From positions 2,542,001 through 2,606,000 of the forward strand of contig NZ_JALLGW010000001.1 of assembly GCF_023074835.1 (NCBI RefSeq): a DNA stretch of 64,000 bases, given 5' to 3'. The notes beneath the pieces were generated by a model, which was not told the origin of the DNA, did no database searches, and worked only from the letters and a program-made list of their open reading frames with translations. Below, in pieces: positions 1 to 9,007 of the stretch. Source of the DNA: Halomarina salina (GTDB taxonomy: Archaea; Halobacteriota; Halobacteria; Halobacteriales; Haloarculaceae). Position 1 is the first letter of the stretch. Every line of letters starts with the position of its first letter. The translations under genes were made by a program, and so were the position numbers.

Positions 1-1445
1 GCGTCATCATCGGACAGAACCGGGACGTCGCGTGGGGCGTGACGAACGTCGGCGCGGACGTCACCGACCTCTACCGCTACGAGACGCCCTCGAACGACAC
101 GTACGTCTACGAGGGCGAGACGCGCGAGTTCGAGACCGAACGGCAGACCATCGAGGTGAAAGGGGGTGACGACGTCGACGTGACGGTCAGGAAGTCGGTC
201 CACGGCCCGTACCTCGAACGCGAGACGCCCGACGGCCCCGTCGGCGTCGCCGTCGCGTGGACCGGCCTGACGGGCACGAAGGAGGCGCTGGCCATCCACG
301 ACTTCAACCGGGCGTCGAGCGTCGAGGAGATGGAGGAGGCCGCGCGGAACTTCGACTCGCCGACCCAGAACCTCGTGGCGATGGACCGTGATGGCGGGAC
401 GCTCTACCGTGCCACCGGGAAGTACCCGTACCGCTACACGAACGGCTCCGTCGTCCGCGGTGACCGCGTGTTCGACGGGAGCGCTGGCGAGGGCGAGTGG
501 CGCGGGTTCACGCCGTACGGCCAGTCGTCGTGGGAGGGGTTCGTCCCGTACGAGCAGGTGCCGCACGTCCAGAACGCCGACTACGTCGCCACCGCGAACC
601 AGCGGACCGCCGACGAACCGGGGTTCTACCTCTCGACGAGCAGTCGGTACGCCGACCCGTACCGCGGGGCGCGCATCTACGAACTGCTCGACCGACGCGC
701 GGAGTCGGACGAACCGATGGACAGCGAGTACATGCAGACCATCCAGCGGGACGTCTACTCGACGGCCGCGGAGGGGTTCGTCCCCGGCATCCTGGACTCG
801 CGAAAGTCCATGAACGAGGACACCCGTGAGTGGGCGGACTCGCTGGAGTCGTGGGACTACAACATGACCGCCGACTCCGAGGCGGCGCTGGCGTTCGCGC
901 TGTTCCGCCAGGAGGTCCGCAACGCGACGTTCTACGACGAGTATCACCCGAAGGGCCTCGACGAGGGCTACTACCCGCACCTCTACGTCGTCCAGACGCT
1001 CCCGGCCGACAGCGAGTGGTTCGACGACGTCCGCACCGCCGACCGGGAGACGCGCGCCGACGTCTACGCCGAGGCGATGGCGCGAGCGGAGGCCCGCGCC
1101 GAGGAGGAGGGCTGGGAGACGTACGGCGACTACAACCGACTGGACCTGAACCACCCGTTCCCGGTCGGGTACCTCGACTACCCCTCGCGGGCGATGGACG
1201 GGTCGCCGTTCACCGTGTTCAACTTCCGCGTCGAGGGGTCGATGCAGGCCGGGTCGAGCTGGCGCATGGTCTCGACGTGGGGGAGCGACTCGCTCGGCGT
1301 CATCCCTGGCGGGCAGTCGGGCAACCCGTTCTCGCCGCACTACCACGACCAGCTCGACGAGTGGGCCGAGGGCGAGTACAAGCCGATGACGTTCGACGCG
1401 CCCGGTGGCGTCGACATCCGATTCGTGGAGGGGAGCGATGAGTGA
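1..1445 (+). CDS. Penicillin acylase family hydrolase, C-terminal part (5' end outside window)
   Basis: Only the last ~481 residues are present; the frame is open from base 3, so the GTG at 39 is internal. The opening residues (GQNRDVAWGVTNVGADV) match the conserved beta-subunit region of penicillin/acyl-homoserine-lactone acylases, and the tail (PGGQSGNPFSPHYHDQ, then W..GEYKP) is the family's C-terminal signature. These are N-terminal-nucleophile hydrolases, usually exported and self-cleaved, that break amide bonds; the nucleophile Ser and signal peptide lie upstream of the window. The substrate cannot be told. The stop overlaps the next start by 8 bases, so the two genes are probably co-transcribed. 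Confidence 0.9.
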   Translation, partial: VIIGQNRDVAWGVTNVGADVTDLYRYETPSNDTYVYEGETREFETERQTIEVKGGDDVDVTVRKSVHGPYLERETPDGPVGVAVAWTGLTGTKEALAIHDFNRASSVEEMEEAARNFDSPTQNLVAMDRDGGTLYRATGKYPYRYTNGSVVRGDRVFDGSAGEGEWRGFTPYGQSSWEGFVPYEQVPHVQNADYVATANQRTADEPGFYLSTSSRYADPYRGARIYELLDRRAESDEPMDSEYMQTIQRDVYSTAAEGFVPGILDSRKSMNEDTREWADSLESWDYNMTADSEAALAFALFRQEVRNATFYDEYHPKGLDEGYYPHLYVVQTLPADSEWFDDVRTADRETRADVYAEAMARAEARAEEEGWETYGDYNRLDLNHPFPVGYLDYPSRAMDGSPFTVFNFRVEGSMQAGSSWRMVSTWGSDSLGVIPGGQSGNPFSPHYHDQLDEWAEGEYKPMTFDAPGGVDIRFVEGSDE

Positions 1446-1785
1446 CGCCGCACGGACCGGGCGCATCCGCGACGCGCTCCGAAGCGGGCGGTACTCCGAC
1501 GTGCTCGTCGTCGTCACGTTCGTCGTCGCGCTAGCGCTCACGGCCGTCCACTGGGTGGGCCTCGCCGTCGGCGGGGCGCTGCTCGGAGTCCTCGCGCCCT
1601 CGTTCTGGCGGGCCGTCCAGTACGGCCTCTACCTCGGCATCACGGTGCTCGCGGCGTTCCTCGTCTACCTGTGGCTGTTCGGGGCGCTCGGGGAGTTCGC
1701 CGGGGCGGGGCAGTTGACGTGGCTCGCCATCGCGGTGGCGCTGCTGGTACCGCCGCTCGCGGCGACGGTGCGGGCGTTCGGCTGA
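1438..1785 (+). CDS. Small integral membrane protein (about 115 aa)
   Basis: The ATG at 1438 lies inside the end of the acylase gene (8-base overlap), which decides the start. After a short basic N-terminus (RTGRIRDALRSGRYSD) there are three hydrophobic stretches, at roughly residues 22-55, 58-80 and 90-112, consistent with three membrane helices. No catalytic motif is visible. The coupling suggests a role alongside the acylase, perhaps an envelope accessory protein, but this is inference from position only. I do not recognise the family. Confidence 0.7.
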   Translation: MSDAARTGRIRDALRSGRYSDVLVVVTFVVALALTAVHWVGLAVGGALLGVLAPSFWRAVQYGLYLGITVLAAFLVYLWLFGALGEFAGAGQLTWLAIAVALLVPPLAATVRAFG

Positions 1786-1898
1786 CTGTAGCGGCCGATT
1801 CCTCGCACGCTCGTCGCCTCGACCCCCGGCCGTCACAGGTAGCAGTGGGAACCCCCGGTGTCAGTACTGTTTTCTCGGCGCCACTGCTGCGGTCGGGT

Positions 1899-3089
1899 AT
1901 GCAACCCGACCTCTCTGCGCTCGACGCGTTCCTCGACGACCGCGGCGCGGACGGCTACCTCGTCTTCGCCGACGCCGAGGACTCGACACAGCGCTACGTC
2001 TCCGGCTTCGACGCCCCCGACCCGTACCTGACGCTGTACGACGGCGACGTCCACCTGCTCGTCTCCAGCCTGGAGTACGGCCGCGCGAAGAAGGACAGCG
2101 ACGCCGCGAGCGTCTCCCGGCACGCCGACTACGACTACGGCGCGAAGGTCGACGAGTACGGCCACGAGGAGGCGGGCGACCGCGTCGTCGTCGAGTTCCT
2201 CGACGAGCACGACGTCGACAGCGTCGTCACGCCCGACGACTTCCCCCTGGCCGAGGCGGACGCCTACCGCGACCTCGGCGCGAGCGTGACGGCCGAACGC
2301 CAGGGTGTCGTCGACGACATCCGCGCGACGAAGACCACCGAGGAGGTCGAACACATCCGGGACGCACAGGAGGCCAACGAGCGGGCGATGGCCCGTGCGG
2401 AGGAACTCGTCGCCGAGGCGCGGGTCGAGACGGGCACCGACGCGGGCAGTGGCGTCCTCGTCCACGAGGGCGAGGTGCTGACCAGCGAGATGGTCACCCG
2501 AGAGATAGAGCTGGAACTGCTGCGCCACGGCTACGCGCTCGACGAGACCATCGTCGCCTGCGGGGCGGACGCCGCCGACCCCCACGACCGCGGGAGCGGG
2601 CCGCTCCGCGCCGACGAGTCCATCATCGTCGACATCTTCCCGCGCAGCAAGGAGACGAAGTACTACGCCGACATGACCCGGACGTTCGTGAAGGGCGACC
2701 CGAACGACACCGTGGCGGAGTGGTACGACCTGACCCAGGAGGCGAAGGAGGCGGCGTTCGACGCGCTCGAACCGGGTGCGACCGGGAAGGAGGTGCACGA
2801 CGCCGTCTGCGACGTCTACGAGGACGCGGGCTGGCCGACGCTCCGGAGCGACGAGCGCACCGAGACGGGGTTCATCCACTCGACGGGCCACGGCGTCGGC
2901 CTCGACATCCACGAGGGGCCGAGCCTCAGCCCCCGCGGCGAGGAGCTCGAACCGGGTCACGTCGTCACTATCGAGCCGGGACTGTACGACCCCGAGTTCG
3001 GCGGCGTCCGCATCGAGGACATCGCCGTCGTCACCGAGGACGGCTACGAGAACTTCACCGACTACCCCGAGGAGCTGGTGGTGGAGTAA
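1899..3089 (+). CDS. pepQ: M24 family metallopeptidase (Xaa-Pro aminopeptidase/dipeptidase type)
   Basis: A 396-residue protein with the two-domain layout of Xaa-Pro peptidases: an N-terminal creatinase-like domain and a C-terminal pita-bread M24 fold. All five metal ligands can be placed: Asp245 (VDIFP), Asp258 (ADMTRTF), His331 (STGHGVG), Glu359 (TIEPG) and Glu373 (RIED). It should act in the cytoplasm, removing N-terminal residues next to proline or cleaving X-Pro dipeptides with two divalent metals. The ATG at 1899 starts the conserved N-terminal domain; the frame is open upstream but that stretch is compositionally unlike coding sequence. The symbol is by family likeness only; exact peptide specificity is not visible. 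Confidence 0.9.
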   Translation: MQPDLSALDAFLDDRGADGYLVFADAEDSTQRYVSGFDAPDPYLTLYDGDVHLLVSSLEYGRAKKDSDAASVSRHADYDYGAKVDEYGHEEAGDRVVVEFLDEHDVDSVVTPDDFPLAEADAYRDLGASVTAERQGVVDDIRATKTTEEVEHIRDAQEANERAMARAEELVAEARVETGTDAGSGVLVHEGEVLTSEMVTREIELELLRHGYALDETIVACGADAADPHDRGSGPLRADESIIVDIFPRSKETKYYADMTRTFVKGDPNDTVAEWYDLTQEAKEAAFDALEPGATGKEVHDAVCDVYEDAGWPTLRSDERTETGFIHSTGHGVGLDIHEGPSLSPRGEELEPGHVVTIEPGLYDPEFGGVRIEDIAVVTEDGYENFTDYPEELVVE

Positions 3090-3174
3090 CGACTGTCGGT
3101 TCACTTCCGGTTCGCGTCGTCTGCTCTCGAGAACCGTTCCCCACCTTCATGTCCGTCGTTCGCCAGCTCGCCGT

Positions 3175-3987
3175 ATGAGCCGCCCTCCCCACCTCGCCAG
3201 CCTCTCCATCGCGCTCTGGTACGCGCTCGCCGTCGCCGGAATCCTCGGCATCGCGCCGGTCGGGCCTCCGGTCGCCGCCGTGGTGGGACTCCTCGTCGGC
3301 GTCGGCGTGTTCCTCGTCTCCCGACGAGCCGACCTCCCGAGCGTGTTCGCACGGTCGCGACTGCACTACCTCCTGCCACTCCTCCCCCTCGCGCTCGGCG
3401 TGACCGTCGTCGTCCTCGACGTGTCGGGCGCGGTCGACGTCGGCGTCTCGGAGACGAGTAGCGCGCCACCGTCGGTCGTTCTCGCGCTCCTCCTCGGTGC
3501 CGTTCTCGTGGTCGTCGGGGGTGTCGCGCTCGTCGCGGCGGACAACCGGTACGCGGCCCGCAAGCGGGCGACCGAGCGCGAACTCGCGACGTGGGTCGCC
3601 CCTATCGACGAGACTCACCACCGGCGCGTACGGCGAGTGTATCTCGCGAGCGCAGTGGTCGCGACACTCCTCGGGGGCGTCGCTGTCGGAAGTGGTATCG
3701 ACCTCGGTATGGGACTGTTCAGCTTCGCCGTCGCCACGGGGCTGATGGCGTTCACCGCACTCGACAAGCCGACGGAGTACACGGCGCTGGACGGCGGTGT
3801 CGTCGTCTCCCCGACGGAGGGGATTCGAGAGCGGTACCTCTCCTGGGGAGCGTTCGAGCGCTCAGAGCGGACCGACGAGGCAATCGTCCTCCGTCGTCGT
3901 CTCCCCGGGACCTCGTTGCACTGTTCGCTCGACGCGCTGGAGGACTCCGACGCCGTCGAGCGGCTGCTGGCCCACCGTATCGGCTGA
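3175..3987 (+). CDS. Conserved haloarchaeal multi-pass membrane protein with PH-like tail
   Basis: A 270-residue protein starting MSRPPHLAS. Hydrophobic segments lie near residues 8-25, 30-48, 62-82, 98-120 and 158-190, so about five or six helices. The C-terminal part after about residue 195 is soluble and beta-rich, with a pattern (T..GGVVVSPT.G....YLSWGAFE) like the bacterial PH-like domains that end small membrane proteins. No enzyme motif is seen. It stands alone between the M24 peptidase and a convergent zinc-finger gene. Function unknown. Confidence 0.7.
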   Translation: MSRPPHLASLSIALWYALAVAGILGIAPVGPPVAAVVGLLVGVGVFLVSRRADLPSVFARSRLHYLLPLLPLALGVTVVVLDVSGAVDVGVSETSSAPPSVVLALLLGAVLVVVGGVALVAADNRYAARKRATERELATWVAPIDETHHRRVRRVYLASAVVATLLGGVAVGSGIDLGMGLFSFAVATGLMAFTALDKPTEYTALDGGVVVSPTEGIRERYLSWGAFERSERTDEAIVLRRRLPGTSLHCSLDALEDSDAVERLLAHRIG

Positions 3988-4028
3988 CATGCGTCGCGCG
4001 GTCGGTCGGGCGGCCACTCCGGCGACGG

Positions 4029-4190
4029 TCACTCGGCCGACTCGCCTCGGCTCGACCGGTCGCGCGACGACTCGGCGATACCGGCGTTCGGCGAGCAGCT
4101 CGGACACGCGAGCAGGTTGCCCTCGTCGTCGGCGAACACAGTCTGGAACCGTCGCGACACGTGGTTGTTGCAGTTGTCACAGTGGGGCAT
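4029..4190 (-). CDS. Small CxxC zinc-finger protein (53 aa)
   Basis: A short gene reading MPHCDNCNNHVS at its start. It has two CxxC knuckles, Cys4/Cys7 and Cys29/Cys32, separated by 21 residues, then a charged Ser/Arg/Glu tail. The layout matches a small haloarchaeal family that I recall as DUF7563; this name is from memory. Such mini zinc proteins are abundant in haloarchaea and mostly uncharacterised. The gene is convergent with the membrane protein gene ending at 3987 and divergent from tyrA. Confidence 0.75.
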   Translation of the reverse strand: MPHCDNCNNHVSRRFQTVFADDEGNLLACPSCSPNAGIAESSRDRSSRGESAE

Positions 4191-4321
4191 GGTTCGGTGA
4201 TGAACGTATCACGAGACGAGAGGTTCCCGAACTAACGTCACTCGGCTAGCTGTATAGATGAGCGCTCGTTCCCGTTCGACGACTCGGACAGCCTTTTGCC
4301 GCGCGACGGAGTCGCTCGTAC

Positions 4322-5149
4322 ATGCACTGCTGTATCGTCGGCGCTGGCGAGATGGGGAGGTGGCTCGGGTCGACGCTCGCCGCGGACCCGGCGTTCGACG
4401 TCTCGTTCGCCGACACTGACCCCGCTGCCGCCGACAGCGCGGCGTCGGCGCTCGGCGGTGAGGCCGTCCCGCTCGACCCCCAGGAGTCGTCCCGACGTTT
4501 CGACGCCGTCGCACTCGCGGTACCCATCCCCGCCGTCGCCGAGGCGGTGGCGACGCAGGCACCGCGCGCCGACCGGGCGCTCCTCGACGTGACCGGCGTG
4601 ATGGGAACCGCCCTCGACGCGATGCGGGAGCACGCCCCCGACCGGGAACGCCTCTCGTTGCACCCGATGTTCTCCGAGGCGAACGCGCCGGGGAGTATCG
4701 CGGCCGTCCACGACGCCCCGGGTGCCGTCACCGACGCGGTCCGCGAGTCGCTCGACGCCGCCGGAAACGACCTGTTCGACACGACCGCCGCCGACCACGA
4801 CGACGCGATGGAGACGGTGCAGGCGAAGGCCCACGCCGCCGTCCTCGCCTACGGACTGGCCGGCGAGGCGGTCGACCCGCGCTACCACACCGATGTCTCG
4901 ACGGCGATGTTCGACCTCGTGGCGAACGTCACCGGCGGGTCGGCGCACGTCTTCGGCGACATCCAGACGGCGTTCGAGGGCGCCGACGCCGTCGCCGAGG
5001 CGGCCGAACGCATCGACGCGGCCCGTGGCGACCCCGAGGCGTTCGCCGCCCTCTACGAGGAGGCGGGGCGACTCGGCGACGCGCCGACCGCCGAGGACGA
5101 ACCGGAAGCTGACGAAGCAGGAGACGCAGCGTCGGAGTCAGACGGATGA
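4322..5149 (+). CDS. tyrA: Prephenate dehydrogenase
   Basis: Converts prephenate to 4-hydroxyphenylpyruvate with NAD(P)+ in tyrosine biosynthesis. The protein (275 aa) opens with a Rossmann nucleotide site, GAGEMG at residues 7-12, then AVALAVP and LLDVTGVM strands and the TyrA-typical LHPMF segment near residue 117. The C-terminal half is helical, as in TyrA dimerisation domains, and ends in an acidic tail. There is no fused chorismate mutase or ACT domain; a separate chorismate mutase gene lies at 14390. The stop overlaps the next start by ATGA, coupling it to the Rsm22-like gene. Confidence 0.88.
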   Translation: MHCCIVGAGEMGRWLGSTLAADPAFDVSFADTDPAAADSAASALGGEAVPLDPQESSRRFDAVALAVPIPAVAEAVATQAPRADRALLDVTGVMGTALDAMREHAPDRERLSLHPMFSEANAPGSIAAVHDAPGAVTDAVRESLDAAGNDLFDTTAADHDDAMETVQAKAHAAVLAYGLAGEAVDPRYHTDVSTAMFDLVANVTGGSAHVFGDIQTAFEGADAVAEAAERIDAARGDPEAFAALYEEAGRLGDAPTAEDEPEADEAGDAASESDG

Positions 5150-6603
5150 ACGCCGACCAGCGGCAGGCGGTGCTGGACAACGCGCGGTACCTCCGGCAGG
5201 TTCGCCCCATCGACCCCGAGGAGATACACGAGTACGTCGAGGGAACGCCCCACCCGGCGGTCGTCCGACAGACGCTCCGGGAGGCGGCGTTCGACCTCGG
5301 CCTGCGCGAACGCGACGACGGGACGTTCGTCCCGGCCAGCGACGACCCGGTGGACGTGCGCCTCGACCGCGTCGAGGCGTTCCCCGAGGAGTACGCGGCG
5401 CGACTGGAGGACGTACTGGTCGAGCGCTACGGCCTCGACTGGGCCGAGGGCGACTCCGGCGACCGGCTGCGAGCCACCATCCGGCGCGTCAAGGAGGAGT
5501 ACTACCGTCAGCACCCCGTCGAGTACGACGCCGAGACGGCGCTGGCGTACGCGCTCTACCACCTGCCCGACTACTACGCCGTCGCACAGTACGCGTTCGG
5601 TGCTCTCGCCGACGACGGACTGGTGCCGAACACGCTCCGGGTGCTGGACGTCGGCGCGGGCGTCGGCGGTCCCGCCCTGGGACTGCTCGACCTGCTACCC
5701 GAGGACGCACTGGTCGACTACCACGCCGTCGAACCGAGTGCCGCCGCGGACGTGTTCGAGGACCTGGTCGAAGACGACCGGAATCGACGCGTTGCCCTCC
5801 ACCGGGAGACGGCCGAGGCGTTCGACCCGAGTGCCGCGGTCGGTACCGACGACGCGGACGACGGCGGTCCGTTCGACCTCGTCGTGTTCTCGAACGTGCT
5901 GTCGGAACTCGACGACCCGACCGCGGTCGCCCGGCGGTACGCCGACGCGGTGGCCGACGACGGGACGCTCGTCTGCCTCGCGCCGGCCGACCGGAACACC
6001 GCCATCGGGCTCCGCGAGGTGGAACGCGACCTCGAACGCGAGGGAAGCGCGTCGGGAGCGACCCTCACCGTCTACGCGCCCGAGGTGCGCCTCTGGTCGT
6101 GGCGCACGCCGGAGGACGAGGGCTGGTCGTTCGACGTGCGCCCGGACCTCGCCGTCCCCGACGTCCAGCGCCGCCTCGACGAGGCGACGCCGGAACACGA
6201 CGAGGCGCACGCCCCCGGCGAGTTCGTCAACGTCGACGTGCAGTTCGCGTACTCACTGCTCCGTCGGGACGGCAGCGAGCGCGTCGACTTCTCGCCCGAC
6301 CCGGACCGGTACGCGCCGCTGGCGGCCAGCGAGAGCCACGTCACCGACCGCATCGACTGCGTGGCGTTCAAACTCTCGGCGAACCTCTCCGAGGGCAACC
6401 CGCTGTACCGCGTCGGCGACGGGAGTCAGGCGGTCGACCACTACGCCGTCAGTACGCGCGAGTCGGCGCTGAACCGCGACCTCCGGGAGGCACCGTACGG
6501 CGGACTACTGGCGTTCGAGAACGTCCTCCTCCTCTGGAACGACGACGAGGACGCCTACAACCTCGTCGTGGACGCCGAGACGGTCGTCGACCGCCTCGGC
6601 TGA
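5146..6603 (+). CDS. Rsm22-like class I SAM-dependent methyltransferase
   Basis: A 485-residue protein. An N-terminal helical domain (residues 1-150) leads to a class I methyltransferase core with the SAM-binding loop VLDVGAGVGG at about 166-175, an acidic strand-2 end (AVEPS) and FDLVVFSNVLSEL. The C-terminal third has the LVCLAPADR and R.D.V.FKLS segments typical of Rsm22-related proteins of the small (mito)ribosome. The Cys cluster seen in mitochondrial Rsm22 is not obvious here. A role in ribosome assembly or rRNA methylation is inferred from the family. Translationally coupled to tyrA by ATGA. Confidence 0.75.
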   Translation: MNADQRQAVLDNARYLRQVRPIDPEEIHEYVEGTPHPAVVRQTLREAAFDLGLRERDDGTFVPASDDPVDVRLDRVEAFPEEYAARLEDVLVERYGLDWAEGDSGDRLRATIRRVKEEYYRQHPVEYDAETALAYALYHLPDYYAVAQYAFGALADDGLVPNTLRVLDVGAGVGGPALGLLDLLPEDALVDYHAVEPSAAADVFEDLVEDDRNRRVALHRETAEAFDPSAAVGTDDADDGGPFDLVVFSNVLSELDDPTAVARRYADAVADDGTLVCLAPADRNTAIGLREVERDLEREGSASGATLTVYAPEVRLWSWRTPEDEGWSFDVRPDLAVPDVQRRLDEATPEHDEAHAPGEFVNVDVQFAYSLLRRDGSERVDFSPDPDRYAPLAASESHVTDRIDCVAFKLSANLSEGNPLYRVGDGSQAVDHYAVSTRESALNRDLREAPYGGLLAFENVLLLWNDDEDAYNLVVDAETVVDRLG

Positions 6604-6769
6604 CCTGACGGGGGCCGTGTCCCCGAGGCGGTCGACGCTCGACCGGCCGCGATTCGAGGAGGCGCTGTTGCCGGCCGCACCGGCGAGCGCGACGAAGACG
6701 GCGCCCTCACCCGAACCAGCAACCTTCGCGGTCAGCGGAGGATTTACTATTCGCCTGTCCTCCCCTTCA

Positions 6770-6781
6770 CATGTGCACATG
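6770..6781. promoter_or_regulatory. Perfect 12-bp palindrome before a regulator gene
   Basis: CATGTGCACATG is a perfect inverted repeat. It lies 27 bases before the ATG at 6809 and just after an AT-rich TATA-like stretch (TTTACTATT, about 6743-6751). The placement near the expected transcription start fits an operator, possibly autoregulatory for the downstream HTH gene. The binding protein is not known from sequence. Confidence 0.45.
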
Positions 6782-6808
6782 CTTCCCGAACGAGGTGAGT
6801 ACTGACGA

Positions 6809-7495
6809 ATGCTGGTCGAGTTCACAGTCCAACAGCCGACGCTGCTGCAGACACTCCGGGAGGTGCCGTCGAGTCGAATCATCTGGGAGCAGAAGGACAC
6901 GACGGAGAACGACGAGGAGCTACTGCTGTTCTGGGCCGAGTCGGACGACTTCGACGCGTTCGAGTCCGCGCTGTACGACGACCCGACGGTGACCGCGCCG
7001 CGTCGTCTCACCGAGTTCAGCGACCGCCGACTGTATCAGGTCGAACACGTCGGAGAGGGCCGAGCACAGAGCGTCTACTCGTCGATGGTCGAGGTCGGCG
7101 GTATCGTCCAGCAGGCGACGGCGACGCGCGAGGGCTGGCGGGTTCAGGCGCTGTTCCCGGACAACGACGCGCTGACCCACTTCCACGACGCGTGTTCGGA
7201 GTACGACCTCGGCTTCACCCTCCGACGGAAGTACGAGGAGGCCGACGACCACCACGAGTCCGACAGCTACGGCCTGACCGAGAAACAGCGGAAGATGCTC
7301 CGTCACGCCGTCGACGAGGGGTACTACGAGGTACCGCGAGCGACCGACCTCGACACCCTCGCCGAGGACCTCGACATCTCCCACCAGGCGGCCTCGGAAC
7401 GCCTGCGACGGGCGGTCGACCTCCTCGTCCGCCACTCTATCGCGCCCGAGGACGAGTCGACCGAAGCGGTGACCGCGCCTCAACGAGCGGAGTAA
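6809..7495 (+). CDS. Bat-type helix-turn-helix transcriptional regulator
   Basis: A 228-residue protein of the haloarchaeal bacterio-opsin-activator-like class. Residues 1-140 form the GAF-like sensor region common to this class (LLLFWAES, then WRVQALFPDNDALTHF). The C-terminal HTH_10 domain (about 152-215) has the hallmark LTEKQRKMLRHAVDEGYYEVPR, then LAEDLDISHQAASERLRRA. Such proteins act as one-component regulators; the ligand is unknown. It is one of three Bat-type genes in this window (others at 11912 and 34914). A palindrome upstream suggests self-control. Confidence 0.88.
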   Translation: MLVEFTVQQPTLLQTLREVPSSRIIWEQKDTTENDEELLLFWAESDDFDAFESALYDDPTVTAPRRLTEFSDRRLYQVEHVGEGRAQSVYSSMVEVGGIVQQATATREGWRVQALFPDNDALTHFHDACSEYDLGFTLRRKYEEADDHHESDSYGLTEKQRKMLRHAVDEGYYEVPRATDLDTLAEDLDISHQAASERLRRAVDLLVRHSIAPEDESTEAVTAPQRAE

Positions 7496-7587
7496 GGTCT
7501 CGAACATGCGCTCGACAGTAGCGTGCGGCCCGACGGGGACAGCCGCGTACCACCGACGCTAAGAGCGCGGCGCTCGCCCCGTCTGTC

Positions 7588-8304
7588 GTGAAGCGAGCAA
7601 TCGTCGTCGGCGCGTCGTCCGGCATCGGGGAGGCGCTGGCGGAACGACTGGCCGAGAGCGGGTACGAGGTCGGACTGGCCGCCCGGCGCGTCGAGCGTCT
7701 GGAAGCCATCGGCGAGGCGCTGCCGACGAAGGCCTACGTCGCGGAGATGGACGTCACCGACACCGAGCAGGCACGCGAGCGGTTCGACGCGCTGGTCGAC
7801 GCGATGGGTGGCGTGGACCTCGTCGTCCTCTCGGCGGGGACGGGGCGACCGAACCGGGACCTCGACTGGAGCGTCGAGAGCGAGACGGTCGCGGTGAACG
7901 CCCACGGGTTCGCCGCGCTCGCGACCGCAGCGATGGCGACGTTCGACGAACAGGGACACGGGACGCTCGTCGGTATCTCGTCGGTGGCGGCGCTGTTCGG
8001 CGGCGGGGCGTCGCCGGCCTACAACGCGTCGAAGGCGTTCGTCTCGAACTACTGCGACGGCCTGCGGACGTGGGCGGCGAACCGGGACCTCGACGTGGAC
8101 GTCGTCGACGTGAAACCCGGCTTCGTCGACACGGAGATGGCGTTCGGCGACTTCTGGATGGCCTCGCCGGAGACGGCGGCGCGGCAGATACACCGCGCGG
8201 CGGAGCGCGGCCGACGACACGCGTACGTCACGCGACGCTGGCGACTCGTCGGCTGGTTCCTCAGGGCGTTGCCCCACCGGGTACAGGAACGACTCCTCGG
8301 GTGA
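7588..8304 (+). CDS. SDR family NAD(P)-dependent oxidoreductase
   Basis: A classical short-chain dehydrogenase of 238 residues. The cofactor loop GASSGIG is at residues 8-14, an Asn-Ala-His variant of the usual NAG strand follows, and the catalytic set is Ser132, Tyr145 and Lys149 (YNASK). An Ala-Ala-Arg-Arg stretch after strand 2 hints at NADPH preference. A basic, hydrophobic C-terminus (RRWRLVGWFLRALPHRVQ) resembles membrane-associated SDRs of the DltE/YohF type. The GTG start directly precedes the Rossmann fold. Substrate unknown; no operon partner. Confidence 0.85.
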   Translation: MKRAIVVGASSGIGEALAERLAESGYEVGLAARRVERLEAIGEALPTKAYVAEMDVTDTEQARERFDALVDAMGGVDLVVLSAGTGRPNRDLDWSVESETVAVNAHGFAALATAAMATFDEQGHGTLVGISSVAALFGGGASPAYNASKAFVSNYCDGLRTWAANRDLDVDVVDVKPGFVDTEMAFGDFWMASPETAARQIHRAAERGRRHAYVTRRWRLVGWFLRALPHRVQERLLG

Positions 8305-8337
8305 GAGTGGGTGGGAGACGCCACCGACTCCAGAACG

Positions 8338-8931
8338 TCACGAGACCCGCCGCCGCTCGGAGTACGTCACCGCGCCCGAGTCCGAGCGAATCGTGGTCTC
8401 GATGGTGACGTACCCGCCGCTGGTCTCGACGGCGAGCGCCTCGACGTAGGTCAGTTCCACGCGTTTCGTGGTCGTGTGGGTCGCCCCCGGTTCGAGCGTC
8501 CCGACGCGTTCGCGTCCCGTCCAGAGCAGTCGGCCGTCGGCGTAGACGCGGATGACGGCCGTGACGTTCTCCCGTGGCTCGTCGTCGAGGTTCGTGAGCG
8601 ACGCCGTCACGTCGCGACAGGTCGGTCCACAGGACTCGACCCCGGTGACGTTGACGTCGTAGCGGGGCGCTTCGGGAGTCGCAGGCGCGGTGGCGACAGC
8701 TGGCCCCGGCTGGCCCGCGTCGGAGAACGTGCGCACGGCGGTTCCCGTCGTGTTCGTCCTCGGTGCGGCGGCCCCCGGCGATGGCTCACCCGCGGGTCTC
8801 GGGTCCGACTCCTCCTCTCCGACGAACGGTGGCGTCACGCCGACCATCCCGAGGACGATGCCCCCGGCGAGGAGGGTGAGGACCACCACTCCCACCGAGA
8901 GCACGAGAGTGTCCACTCGTCGCATCGACAC
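8338..8931 (-). CDS. Membrane-anchored exported protein with Pro/Thr-rich linker
   Basis: A 197-residue protein. One N-terminal membrane segment (about residues 8-30) is followed by a low-complexity Pro/Ala/Thr/Glu-rich linker (about 35-85) and a C-terminal beta-rich domain (VNVTGVESCG..C.DVTASLTNL, then GTLEPGATHTTTKRVEL). That pattern resembles the extracellular FxLYD/CARDB-like beta-sandwiches of archaeal surface proteins. Two cysteines nine apart or less in the domain could form a disulfide. The start could equally be the ATG two codons later (8925). It is convergent with the SDR gene. Function unknown. Confidence 0.65.
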   Translation of the reverse strand: MSMRRVDTLVLSVGVVVLTLLAGGIVLGMVGVTPPFVGEEESDPRPAGEPSPGAAAPRTNTTGTAVRTFSDAGQPGPAVATAPATPEAPRYDVNVTGVESCGPTCRDVTASLTNLDDEPRENVTAVIRVYADGRLLWTGRERVGTLEPGATHTTTKRVELTYVEALAVETSGGYVTIETTIRSDSGAVTYSERRRVS

Positions 8932-9007
8932 GTGCTAGTCCAGCGGACCGCATAGCGCTGTTCTCAGCTGTCGGTGGAGTTTTCGGCGGTGGGACCCTTC
9001 CTCGGCC

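Noticed and set aside
4722-6608. 628-residue frame on the plus strand
   Set aside because: Arg/Pro/Thr-rich out-of-frame reading of tyrA and the Rsm22-like gene; a GC-rich shadow without family features.
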